Part shown: one piece after another, positions 39,489-47,869 of the stretch
Layout of the letters: each line of letters starts with the position of its first letter
Numbering within the stretch: the stretch's first letter is position 1
From: a virus
DNA: 64,000 bases
Virus record (IMG/VR): IMGVR_UViG_3300050014_000792
Location: 1 to 64,000 of that record
Strand: one strand, 5' to 3'
Position numbers and translations under genes: made by a program
The notes under the pieces: generated by a model
Told to the model about the DNA's origin: nothing
Seen by the model: the letters and a program-made list of their open reading frames with translations, nothing else
Database searches by the model: none

Positions 39489-40184
39489 ATGTCTTTAAGA
39501 ACTCCTCGATTTTACTATGTTTATTTAATAACCAATTTGGTTTTGAATAAACAATATGTAGGTAGTCGAATATGTTATAAAGAAGACCCCAATACAGATG
39601 GGTATATGGGGTCTTCTAAATATCTTGATCTAGATTATGAAATATATGGTATTGAAAATTTCAAAAAACAGATACTTCAAGATAATTATAAAAATGTAGA
39701 GGATCTGTTAGATGGGGAAACCCATTACATTTTAAAATACAATACCCTATCCCCAAATGGATATAATCGATTTCTGCCAAATAAAAACAGAGGATTTCAT
39801 ACAGGCGGATGTCATTATACCCGATCAGAAAAAACAAAAGAAAAAATAGCTTATTCAAAAAAAGGAGAAAAAAATCCTAGCTGGGGAAAGCACCCATCGG
39901 AAAAAACAAGGCAGCAAATGAGCAATGCTCACATGGGTGAAAAAAATCATCGATGGGGAAAAGAATTAACAGAGGAACATAAGTTAGCATTATTTAATTC
40001 TCGTAATGGGGTTTCTTTATCAGAAGAAACCAAAGAATTAATGAGAAAACCAAAAACTGAAGAACATAAAAAACATATGAGAAAGCCGAAGTCAAAGGAG
40101 GCTAAAACTCATATGAGTGAATCCAAAAGGGGAACAACCCCATGGAATAAAGGTAAAAAATTTATTAATGGACACTATACTTAA
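39489..40184 (+). CDS. GIY-YIG homing endonuclease with NUMOD3 repeats
   Basis: This 231-residue protein carries YYVYLITN...KQYVGSR, GYMGSS, IYGIENFKKQILQ, the catalytic-region GETHYILKYNT and PNGYNRFL. Four or more NUMOD3-like repeats follow (SEKTRQQMSNAHMGEKNHRW, TEEHKLALFNSRNG). It is a paralogue of the gene at 57851-58486, with the same YMGSS and YGIENF blocks. Its stop lies one base before the sigma-factor start, so it is inserted right against that gene. Confidence 0.88.
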   Translation: MSLRTPRFYYVYLITNLVLNKQYVGSRICYKEDPNTDGYMGSSKYLDLDYEIYGIENFKKQILQDNYKNVEDLLDGETHYILKYNTLSPNGYNRFLPNKNRGFHTGGCHYTRSEKTKEKIAYSKKGEKNPSWGKHPSEKTRQQMSNAHMGEKNHRWGKELTEEHKLALFNSRNGVSLSEETKELMRKPKTEEHKKHMRKPKSKEAKTHMSESKRGTTPWNKGKKFINGHYT

Positions 40185-40185
40185 T

Positions 40186-40818
40186 ATGGACAAAGAAATC
40201 TCAATTCAAAATCTAGCAATAGATTTTTTGGAACAAAAAGACAACAAAACATTCACATATCTTATTAACAGGATAAAACCCGGACTAAACTCTTTCGTAT
40301 ATCGTTACGTAAAGGATTCTGATTTAGCAAAAGAAGTCGTTTCCAAGACTTTTATAGCTGTATGGGAGAAAATGGACCAGTATAACAGAGATTTTAACTT
40401 CTCAACTTGGGTTTATGCGATAGCAAAAAATGAAGCCCTCGGACAACTTAGATCTCGTTCAAAAACTGTCTCCAGAGAAAGACTTGATGAGAATCATTCA
40501 AAAGTTCTTAAATTTTATACTCCGATGGTTTCAATTAACCTCGAAGTAATAGGACCTAGCGGTGAAGAACTCAAGACTAACTTGTATAATAAAGTTATTG
40601 AAGCAATTGATAACTTAGAAGAACCTTATAGAACTGTTATCTTCGAAAGAGAGATTAACAATAAAAGACTGCAAGATATTGCAGCCGATCTTAACTGGAA
40701 CCTTAATACCGTTAAAACCAGATTAAGAAAAGCCAGAAAGGATGTCGCTGACACATTAAAAGAAAGGCATCCAGACCTTATCGAAGCATATTATGATGAA
40801 GAATCAGAGAATGACTAA
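40186..40818 (+). CDS. ECF-type (group 4) sigma-70 factor
   Basis: This is a 210-residue RNA polymerase sigma factor; ATG 40186 was chosen over an in-frame GTG inside the endonuclease gene. Region 2 shows FVYRYVKDSDLAKEVVSKTF, then VWEKMDQYNRDFNFSTWVYA and IAKNEALGQLRSRSK. Region 4 has NLEEPYRTVIFEREINNKRL and a helix-turn-helix QDIAADLNWNLNTVKTRLRK with AR. There is no region 1 or region 3, as in ECF factors. It probably redirects host RNA polymerase to a phage promoter class distinct from that of the gp55-like factor. No anti-sigma gene is visible. Confidence 0.88.
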   Translation: MDKEISIQNLAIDFLEQKDNKTFTYLINRIKPGLNSFVYRYVKDSDLAKEVVSKTFIAVWEKMDQYNRDFNFSTWVYAIAKNEALGQLRSRSKTVSRERLDENHSKVLKFYTPMVSINLEVIGPSGEELKTNLYNKVIEAIDNLEEPYRTVIFEREINNKRLQDIAADLNWNLNTVKTRLRKARKDVADTLKERHPDLIEAYYDEESEND

Positions 40819-41311
40819 AAAGAAGGCTAGACATCAGCCTTTATGGACCAAAATCCCCTTTGTTAGGGTTTGGAGGGACATTGAGAATTATCGTAGCTGG
40901 ATTCGTACAATTAAAGCGGAAGCAGCTAATCCTCAGTCTAAATTGAACAAGTATAAAATAGACTATAATTATTTTTATGTTCTTTATACTCCTGTATCTC
41001 TTCCTGAATCCGATTATAATTTGCCCGAGAATATTAAGCGACTTCGACTTATGGAGCTTCTTGCTCCTGTTCACCAGTATCTTGATGAAGAATTAGGATT
41101 TGCTGGTAACATAATTCCCGAATTTAATCAGTTCTTTGATGACGAAGACGAACCAACTTTAACTTATGGAGCAATCTATAGATTTGCCTTTGATAGACTG
41201 AATCTTCAGTATGTTATTACCAGAGGAATTTTAGTTGCTGGTCTTTCTTGGATAGTGTTGAAATATGATATTATTCAGCATTTATTCGCAGCCATCAAGG
41301 GCCTATTTTAA
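40811..41311 (+). CDS. Hypothetical protein after the sigma factor
   Basis: This protein has 166 residues from ATG 40811, which overlaps the sigma stop region; an in-frame ATG at 40793 is the alternative. The N-terminus is basic (MTKKKARHQ) and the middle aromatic (DYNYFYVLYTPVSLPESDYN). A hydrophobic C-terminus (ITRGILVAGLSWIVLKY) could insert in a membrane. If it were membrane-bound it might act as an anti-sigma partner, but no anti-sigma motif is seen. Confidence 0.6.
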   Translation: MTKKKARHQPLWTKIPFVRVWRDIENYRSWIRTIKAEAANPQSKLNKYKIDYNYFYVLYTPVSLPESDYNLPENIKRLRLMELLAPVHQYLDEELGFAGNIIPEFNQFFDDEDEPTLTYGAIYRFAFDRLNLQYVITRGILVAGLSWIVLKYDIIQHLFAAIKGLF

Positions 41312-41426
41312 CTTCACGCTAGGCCGCGTTAGGAGCTCGCTGCTCAATTTTTATTTAAAAGCTTAGTGTAACTATTAAAGGGAAATACAAATGCCCTAGC
41401 ATATGTTTGGACCAACCTCCAGCAAA

Positions 41427-41454
41427 AACCTTCTAAGAAATTAGAAGGTTTTTT
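41427..41454. terminator. Bidirectional terminator between converging gene blocks
   Basis: The perfect 10-bp stem AACCTTCTAA/TTAGAAGGTT has a GAAA tetraloop, with A and T runs on the two sides. It can end transcripts from both directions. Confidence 0.9.
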
Positions 41455-41461
41455 GTGAAAG

Positions 41462-41494
41462 TTAACGTCGTACTTGAAGATTAACGTCGTACTT
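41462..41494. repeat. Direct repeat TTAACGTCGTACTT x2
   Basis: Two perfect 14-base copies (41462-41475, 41481-41494) are separated by 5 bases, giving a 19-base period. They lie 13 bases from the 3' end of the leftward block. The role is unknown. Confidence 0.7.
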
Positions 41495-41507
41495 TAAGTC
41501 TTTATGC

Positions 41508-43301
41508 CTACTTAGCTTTGAGAGCTGTATTTTGATCAGTTAAGGTTTTAACTTGTTCTTGTAATGAAGCTATTTGGGTATTTAGAGCAGATACATTCAC
41601 CAGATTATTAAATTGAGTGATTACCTGATCCATATTACTATAGCTAAAGAATACTCCTTCATAGAAAGTGTATTGGGATCCATCCGGATTTTTAACTACA
41701 ATCGAGTAAGCGTTATTTGTTTGCTGTAAAAGTTTCGAAACTTGTCCTTCCATAATTTTGAATTCAAGTTGTCCAAGTACAGTATTCATATTGGTGCTGT
41801 AGGTTGGGGATATTTCCAACTTTGACTGATCATCCATGATAAACAAAAGACCGTAATTATAAGCTCCCGAAAGATCCACATTATTAACTTGATCCCCATT
41901 TGCTGTATCGATTTTTTGAAAATGGAATAGATAAGCGCCATCTCCTCTTTTTAAGAATAAAGGACCTGTTCCCTGGGGAAGAATTTCATTATTCATATTC
42001 ATACCTACAGTCGTTGTATCGTAAAATACTTTGACAAATTTGGATTGTTGGGTTCCCGATGTAATGTTTTGAACAAAAGCTTCCCCTTCAATTCTATTAA
42101 AAACTTTGTAAGGAATATAATTGTCAACATTTAAACGATCAAACTGCAAACCATATTTTTTAGGATCTGTTGAAGCGAAAGAAGCTTTTCTGATAACCTG
42201 GGTTCCGTCCATTCGGTTAACTAATCGGCAAGTATAATCTATTTGATAAGCTGAATCAATATCGGCATTCCTAAGAACCGGACGGAAGAAGTTAGCATTC
42301 ATAAAGTTATCTTCCTGAGTAAATACATACTTCTGAGTTAGAAGTGTTGTTCCTCCTGGAATTAATTCGTAAACTTCTAATTCATGCATAATTACCCATT
42401 TCACTGCTCCGGCACCATAAGTATCGGCAAAATCCATTGCATTATCATTGGGGTTGTTAGAAGTGAATAAACGGATTTTTCCGCTTTCAATGTCTCCCAT
42501 GTACTCCCCAATAATTATTTGGTTCCAAGTAGCATAGAATTCGATATAGTCCCCACCAGTTGATTCAGCAATAAAGCAATTGAAATTATCTGCAACACTT
42601 GTTACAGGAAGTTGAACTGAAATTTGCTCCTGAATAAGATACGTGTCAACATTAATATTAGGAATAGTACTATATGTGATGAAAACATCAGATAGCTGTT
42701 TAATATTTAAAGCTAGACCAAGCGGAGTAACAGTATCCCCTCCAAGAACTTGAATAGAAGGAATCCTAAACTGAACATATTTGTCATAAAATCTATTTGC
42801 TAAATATAAAGCATTTGTAGAAAAATTAATAACATTACTTCCAGCTTCAAGAATCTGATTGATCCAGGTAAAGTTTGCAAGGTCAACAAAGTTTCCTCCT
42901 GTGTTTTTTGCTCTAATTTGAAGTAAGAACCCAGCAACATCATCAAAGTTATACCCTGAAATAATATGAACCTTAATGGTATCCAAAGCATAAGAAGGAA
43001 CGTTAACCAAAGTCGAACTATCGCAATGGGCAAAGTAATTGGAATAATTTGTAGAAATATCCGGAGGATAACAATACCAAGTAGTTCTTGATGGATTTTC
43101 GGGAAGAGAGTTTAAACCAAAGTCGTTATTTGTTACAGCTCTATCAGCACCCGTATTAATATATTGGAAGCTTCCAATGTTTGTCGAAATGCAAAGAGAA
43201 CCAATGTTAGTTAATGGGGTAACATTAAACTGATCCTTATTAAATTCATACTCTAATAAGAGGAAGTCATTAAGTTGAACGTATTTACTGATATTTGTCA
43301 T
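41508..43301 (-). CDS. Large virion structural protein
   Basis: This 597-residue, beta-rich protein has many Asn, Ser, Thr and aromatic residues, as in tail or baseplate proteins. No enzyme motif is visible. The C-terminus is a short coiled coil (LNTQIASLQEQVKTLTDQNT), suggesting trimer or dimer formation. It is the last gene of the leftward block and has a late-type promoter motif at 43308-43323. A tail-fibre or fibre-attachment role is plausible from the neighbouring adhesin genes. Confidence 0.6.
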   Translation of the reverse strand: MTNISKYVQLNDFLLLEYEFNKDQFNVTPLTNIGSLCISTNIGSFQYINTGADRAVTNNDFGLNSLPENPSRTTWYCYPPDISTNYSNYFAHCDSSTLVNVPSYALDTIKVHIISGYNFDDVAGFLLQIRAKNTGGNFVDLANFTWINQILEAGSNVINFSTNALYLANRFYDKYVQFRIPSIQVLGGDTVTPLGLALNIKQLSDVFITYSTIPNINVDTYLIQEQISVQLPVTSVADNFNCFIAESTGGDYIEFYATWNQIIIGEYMGDIESGKIRLFTSNNPNDNAMDFADTYGAGAVKWVIMHELEVYELIPGGTTLLTQKYVFTQEDNFMNANFFRPVLRNADIDSAYQIDYTCRLVNRMDGTQVIRKASFASTDPKKYGLQFDRLNVDNYIPYKVFNRIEGEAFVQNITSGTQQSKFVKVFYDTTTVGMNMNNEILPQGTGPLFLKRGDGAYLFHFQKIDTANGDQVNNVDLSGAYNYGLLFIMDDQSKLEISPTYSTNMNTVLGQLEFKIMEGQVSKLLQQTNNAYSIVVKNPDGSQYTFYEGVFFSYSNMDQVITQFNNLVNVSALNTQIASLQEQVKTLTDQNTALKAK

Positions 43302-43307
43302 ATTCGA

Positions 43308-43323
43308 TTTATTTTATATATTC
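43308..43323 (-). promoter_or_regulatory. Late-promoter-like motif overlapping the GIY-YIG stop
   Basis: On the minus strand this reads GAATATATAAAATAAA and ends 6 bases before the ATG of the 597-aa gene. The TAA stop of the upstream GIY-YIG gene lies inside it. Confidence 0.6.
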
Positions 43324-43964
43324 TTCTTTTTACATTTTTCTCCATGATAAAGAGTATACATATAATTGGCGTAATCTCTTTGACAATATTTACAAAATAT
43401 TTTTGGAACTGTTTTTCCTAATCTAGCTATTCTGCATTTTTTCGCATGATCTTCCGATTTAGGTTTCCCCTCGGATGCTAATGACATTAATAATTTTGTC
43501 TGATCCGAAATCTCTTTACCCATTTCTGATAAACTTATTAAATTTTTTGTTTCTTTTGATTGATGGCATCCCTTACTCCATGTATTTTTTCCGATAAGGG
43601 ATTTAGAAATATTTTCTTTATGCTTTTCGGATAAATTCTTATTTAACCATGGCCCTGTATTTTTACATTGATTGCCCCCCTTTGGATTTAAATTATATCC
43701 ATTGGGTTTTAAAGTATCGAATTGAATAATGTATTTTTCTTGAGCATTAAAAGCTTCTTGTTTTGTAGGAAAAGATTCTAATATTTCCCTATAAAAATTA
43801 TTTCTACCATAAAATTTAAGAGCATTTTTAAAATATGGTCTTCCACTCCCTAGATAAGTCCTGGATTCATATGAATTTATATCGTTGGTAGAATATTCGC
43901 CAACATACTTCATTCCATTTATTAAATTAGTTGTAACATAAACAAAATTAAAAAGTTTTTCCAT
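43314..43964 (-). CDS. GIY-YIG homing endonuclease with NUMOD3 repeats and zinc knuckle
   Basis: This 216-residue protein carries FVYVTTN...MKYVGE, RTYLGSG, FYGRNNFYREILE, the catalytic-region EKYIIQFDT and KPNGYNLNPKGG. NUMOD3-like helices follow (SEKHKENISKSLIGKNTWSK). The end is FCKYCQRDYANYMYTLYHGE then KC, the same C-x2-C...H-x3-C knuckle as the gene at 28058. It is a paralogue of 26729-27310. It lies between two structural genes, with a late-type motif on each side. Confidence 0.88.
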   Translation of the reverse strand: MEKLFNFVYVTTNLINGMKYVGEYSTNDINSYESRTYLGSGRPYFKNALKFYGRNNFYREILESFPTKQEAFNAQEKYIIQFDTLKPNGYNLNPKGGNQCKNTGPWLNKNLSEKHKENISKSLIGKNTWSKGCHQSKETKNLISLSEMGKEISDQTKLLMSLASEGKPKSEDHAKKCRIARLGKTVPKIFCKYCQRDYANYMYTLYHGEKCKKKNI

Positions 43965-43970
43965 GAATTT

Positions 43971-43985
43971 TTTATTTATATATTC
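43971..43985 (-). promoter_or_regulatory. Late-promoter-like motif
   Basis: On the minus strand GAATATATAAATAAA ends 6 bases before the GIY-YIG start. ATGAAT and ATTCAT flank it, as at 16493. Confidence 0.6.
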
Positions 43986-44023
43986 ATAGAAAAACTTTAC
44001 TTGCTCATATTTTGAAATCTATC

Positions 44024-44854
44024 TTACCACTGGTAAATTGACCATCCAATTGAAGGTCCAACTACGATAATCGGTTTTTTATTAACAAAATCCCAGGTGG
44101 GGGTTATTCCAAGCTGAACATTCCATCCGGTAAACCAATGTTTCTTTGGAGGATCAGGGACAGTAAATCCTTCCATGTTTACAACGTGAAATCCGGGGTA
44201 TTTACTATTGGCGAATACAACCAATTTTCCTTTGACATATTTCTGACCATAAACTAATTCCATCTGGGTCATTCTCGTTAGAAGTTCGCTTCCTTCGTTC
44301 AAAACATTTACATTTGAAAAATCAAATTTTGCAAGGGATTTATCTCTTACGGTTAATCCAATTTTAGTTCTCCCCTTGAATAAATCATAATTTAGGGAAT
44401 CATAACTATATGCTAATGTCCAAGGAACTGAATAAGTTGTATCGTTTACTTTTGTTGGTTTTTCTTTTGCAGATTTTATCTCGTTAATATATTTCCTTAA
44501 GTCAGTTGTATCCTGCATTAAAAGAACTACCACTTTATTCAAGTTAACTACGGTTCCTTTTTGTTTATCAACTTCGTCGGCAAGATCTTTATTGATATTT
44601 TTAAGATCTTTTACACTGGCAATATATCCATCAATTGTAAATTGGAGTTCGCCTGTTTTAAGCTTCTGCTGATGAAGCGTATCATTTTTTGCTGCCATAT
44701 TTTGTTCTTGCTGAGCTTTTTCTTTTTTCAGATCAGAATTCTTTTTGCAGGTTTGAGCTAGCATAAGTACTAAGACTATTGCTACAGCATATCCGAGGAA
44801 TTTGCTATTAACAAATCCCCAGATAGCCTTTAAAATTTTAGTTAAAGTTGTCAT
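44024..44854 (-). CDS. Membrane-anchored coiled-coil protein
   Basis: This is a 276-residue protein. One N-terminal transmembrane helix (FLGYAVAIVLVLMLAQTC) ends in a Cys. A long coiled coil follows (about residues 38-135: DLKKEKAQQEQNMAAKNDTL and onward), then a beta-rich C-terminal domain of about 130 residues that ends in aromatic strands. The build resembles periplasm-spanning or envelope-associated phage proteins of Bacteroidota phages, possibly a spanin-like lysis factor. The sequence does not prove this. It sits 15 bases downstream of the adhesin gene. Confidence 0.6.
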   Translation of the reverse strand: MTTLTKILKAIWGFVNSKFLGYAVAIVLVLMLAQTCKKNSDLKKEKAQQEQNMAAKNDTLHQQKLKTGELQFTIDGYIASVKDLKNINKDLADEVDKQKGTVVNLNKVVVLLMQDTTDLRKYINEIKSAKEKPTKVNDTTYSVPWTLAYSYDSLNYDLFKGRTKIGLTVRDKSLAKFDFSNVNVLNEGSELLTRMTQMELVYGQKYVKGKLVVFANSKYPGFHVVNMEGFTVPDPPKKHWFTGWNVQLGITPTWDFVNKKPIIVVGPSIGWSIYQW

Positions 44855-44869
44855 ATTTTTTATTTAGTA

Positions 44870-47869
44870 TTAAGCATTTCCTTTTTGGGTTACTATTCCG
44901 GAACAGTTACTATAAGCCTGAAATTGATTATAGTTGATAGCGACTCCGCCACCTCCGTTAGTTACAAAAGCACTCATAGTAGCCGTACAATCTCCGCCTA
45001 CATCATATTCATATCCGCATTCGATATTACTTATATCGTAAACGATAGAAATAACGGATCCGCTGGTTACTCCGGGAATGATAACATGATCTGTTTGAAC
45101 ATCCTGACAATCTGTAGAGGTCGAGCAACTTGCGGTAGCCGATCCTGCGCCGCAACCAATTGAAGCATAACAGCTTCTTCCACTTCCGCCAGAAATCATT
45201 GATACGTATGCGTGAGCATTTAAACTAATATCAAGTGTAATTGTTTTACCGCCTAGATTAGTAACATTAATATTTCCTAAGTCGTCAAATCCAATTACTG
45301 GGGTGAATGTCTGAACTGCTAAAACAGAGTGAATACTATAGCATCCTGTTCCAGGAACAGTTCCCTTGATGTAATAAGTTCCCGCTGCTGCATGTACTGG
45401 GTCTGCAACAGGACTTGTTGCTCCGGAATCATGCCAGTAAGTAAATGTTAATCCTGGAGTTGAACCTGCAGTTACGGCTGGAGCTGTTAAATTAACAGTT
45501 GCTGGTAATTCTACAGGAGCTGGGTTAGTTATGTTCACAGTTGGTACTGAATTTATAGTTGCCACAACAGCTGATCTTGGAGAAGTACATCCATTATTAG
45601 TTGTATCCACATAGTAAGTTGTTGTAGATGATAAAATTGGAGTTGTAAAGGATGTTCCCGTTCCAAGAGAACTTCCGCCAGTAGGAGCATTATACCAATT
45701 AATCGTACCTGCTGAAGCAGTTGCTCCTAGAGTTACTGTCCCCATTCCACATTTTGAAGAATCCATAGTACTTATAATAGATGGTATAGAATTAACTACA
45801 GGAGTTGTGGTTGCTATATTGGAGCATCCATGTATATCTGAAGCTGTAAGAGTATAAACTCCTGCCATTCCTAAAGTAGCTGCTGCAGATACTAGAGGAT
45901 TTTGTGTTGAAGCTACAAATCCTAAAGGTCCAGTCCATGAATAAGTAACCATTCCTGCGGGTCCGGTTAAGGATAATGGGGAACCTACGCATACAGGTCC
46001 ATTATTTCCTACACTAAATACTGGAAGAGCATTCTGAACTGCAACAACAGGTTGAATTCTGAAACATCCTGTTCCGGTATCTCCCTTGATATAGTAAGTA
46101 CCAGAAGTAACGGCAGTTGGATTTGGTATTCCGCTGGTTGCTAAAGCATCGTACCAATATGAATATGATAATCCGGCAGTTGAGCCTGCTGTTACGGCTG
46201 GAGCAGTTAAATCAACGGTATTTGGATAGCAAACAGGTGTTGGGTTCGTAATGACTACAGTTGGAGATGGGCTAACGGTATTTATAATTCCTGCTGAAGT
46301 TGCAGAACATCCTGTGATCGCATCAGTAACTACAACATCTACAACTTGACCACTTGTAAGTGTTGTGGTTGTATAAGTTGAGGAAGCTCCATTTTGAACA
46401 CTAATATTATCGACTCGGAAATTATAGTTAGTTCCTCCGGTTCCTGTAAATGTAACAGAAGTTCCCGAACAGAAAGGTCCAACAGGCAATACACTAATGC
46501 CAGCAGTAACGAAATGAACGATTACTAATACTGTTGAAGCATCAATAGAAATTCCATCGGTAGCTTGAATTGTATAAGTGCTACTGTTTATTCCCACAGC
46601 TGTAGGATTCAATAATGGAGTAGTTGGAGGATAATCTGACCAATAGGAAAGAGTTATTCCGCCGGGAGTTGAACCTGCGGTTATAGCAGGATTAGTTAAA
46701 TCCACAGTATTTGGAAAACATATAGGTGCTGGGTTGTGAATCATTAAATGTACGGGATCTGTTCCTGGATTAATACTTAATATTTTTGAGCATCTTTCCC
46801 ATCCTTTATCATCGAATGCAATATGTGCTCCGAATTTAAATCCGGACGGAAGACCTGAAATTCTAATAATACCAGAAACATCAATATTTGGAAAAGAAAA
46901 TTCCCTCATTGAAGAATCATCTAAAAAATTAAAATCTTTTCCATTATAAGAAGCATTTGTTTTTTGATAAAAATATAAAGTTGCTGGAATACTATTTACA
47001 ATTCCTAAATCATTAGTATTTAAAAAGTCTCTTTTATCCCAATAAATATGAGCATAAGTTGAAAGAGGGGAATCATAAGTGAAAGAGGCGGGGTCATATT
47101 TGAATAACGGCCATATTAAATTTTTTGTATCTATTTCTGTATTTGAAAGTATGGTTCCATCTACAGAATTTCTTGTAAAGGGTAATTTATTAACTTTTAA
47201 AGACTTAACATCAAAATTTAAAGCAACATCTCTTAGATCATTTGCATCATCTAAATTGCCAAATCTAAATGTATTACTTGCTATATCTCTGATAAGACCC
47301 AAAGCATAATTATCACTTGCATCTGCAGCAGCCCCTATATAAAGAGAAAATACGTTTCTTCCACCTGCTTCTGTTTTATTAGAATATTCTATTCTAGCAA
47401 ATTGTTTGGAATCAATTCCATAAATTGAATCCGGGTAATCAGTATAATATGAAGATGTTAATGTGTTTGCGTTTACGGTATCAATGATATTAAACGGATA
47501 CTGATTTGACCATCTTTCCTCCGCGCCAAGCATCCCAGGAATATTTGCATTTACAAATAAATTTTTGGAACTTAAAATATATCCGGTATAAGAATATCTT
47601 GAAGGAAGAGAGAGATCTATTTGAAAAACCTTTCCTCCAATATCAACAAATACATCCCCCGTTTGATAAGGTCTATTTAAGTATTGAGGGAAGTGAGATC
47701 CTACTAGTAGAGGAACATTCAGATCAATTAAATCCACAAGAGTGGTAGTATCTATATCCCCATTATAAGATGTAAAATAAATTGAGAACCCAAGAAGACC
47801 GGTGGAGCCATTTGCCCCACCGAATCCATATCCGGGTAAAGATTGTGCATATTTTAATTTATCTCCCAT
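44870..47869 (-). CDS. Giant phage adhesin with Ig-like and PKD-like domains
   Basis: This 999-residue protein shares its first roughly 380 residues with the next gene. Both open GYG..G..GS.GL.G, then continue VYFT.Y.GD, IIDTVNA, FARIEYSN and ALxLxRDIASNTFRxGNLDD. This is probably the virion-anchoring part. Behind it come Ig-like units (NPTPVCYPNTVDLTAPAVTA and YWYDALATS-type) and a CHU_C-associated Ig_7-like unit (INWYNAPTGGSSLGTGTSFT then TPILSSTTTYYVD). The C-terminus is Cys-rich (SCYASIGCGAGSATASCSTS). Domains of this kind belong to secreted Bacteroidota surface proteins, so this is probably a host-contacting tail fibre. Confidence 0.75.
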   Translation of the reverse strand: MGDKLKYAQSLPGYGFGGANGSTGLLGFSIYFTSYNGDIDTTTLVDLIDLNVPLLVGSHFPQYLNRPYQTGDVFVDIGGKVFQIDLSLPSRYSYTGYILSSKNLFVNANIPGMLGAEERWSNQYPFNIIDTVNANTLTSSYYTDYPDSIYGIDSKQFARIEYSNKTEAGGRNVFSLYIGAAADASDNYALGLIRDIASNTFRFGNLDDANDLRDVALNFDVKSLKVNKLPFTRNSVDGTILSNTEIDTKNLIWPLFKYDPASFTYDSPLSTYAHIYWDKRDFLNTNDLGIVNSIPATLYFYQKTNASYNGKDFNFLDDSSMREFSFPNIDVSGIIRISGLPSGFKFGAHIAFDDKGWERCSKILSINPGTDPVHLMIHNPAPICFPNTVDLTNPAITAGSTPGGITLSYWSDYPPTTPLLNPTAVGINSSTYTIQATDGISIDASTVLVIVHFVTAGISVLPVGPFCSGTSVTFTGTGGTNYNFRVDNISVQNGASSTYTTTTLTSGQVVDVVVTDAITGCSATSAGIINTVSPSPTVVITNPTPVCYPNTVDLTAPAVTAGSTAGLSYSYWYDALATSGIPNPTAVTSGTYYIKGDTGTGCFRIQPVVAVQNALPVFSVGNNGPVCVGSPLSLTGPAGMVTYSWTGPLGFVASTQNPLVSAAATLGMAGVYTLTASDIHGCSNIATTTPVVNSIPSIISTMDSSKCGMGTVTLGATASAGTINWYNAPTGGSSLGTGTSFTTPILSSTTTYYVDTTNNGCTSPRSAVVATINSVPTVNITNPAPVELPATVNLTAPAVTAGSTPGLTFTYWHDSGATSPVADPVHAAAGTYYIKGTVPGTGCYSIHSVLAVQTFTPVIGFDDLGNINVTNLGGKTITLDISLNAHAYVSMISGGSGRSCYASIGCGAGSATASCSTSTDCQDVQTDHVIIPGVTSGSVISIVYDISNIECGYEYDVGGDCTATMSAFVTNGGGGVAINYNQFQAYSNCSGIVTQKGNA

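Larger units (their letters stand above)
41312..41507. other. Convergent intergenic region
   Basis: The 196 bases between the last rightward gene and the first leftward gene hold a weak GAGC/GCTC hairpin (41333-41345) and a GGG...CCC pair around 41380-41396. They also hold the strong terminator at 41427-41454 and a 14-bp direct repeat at 41462-41494. No credible gene or tRNA is seen. Confidence 0.6.
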
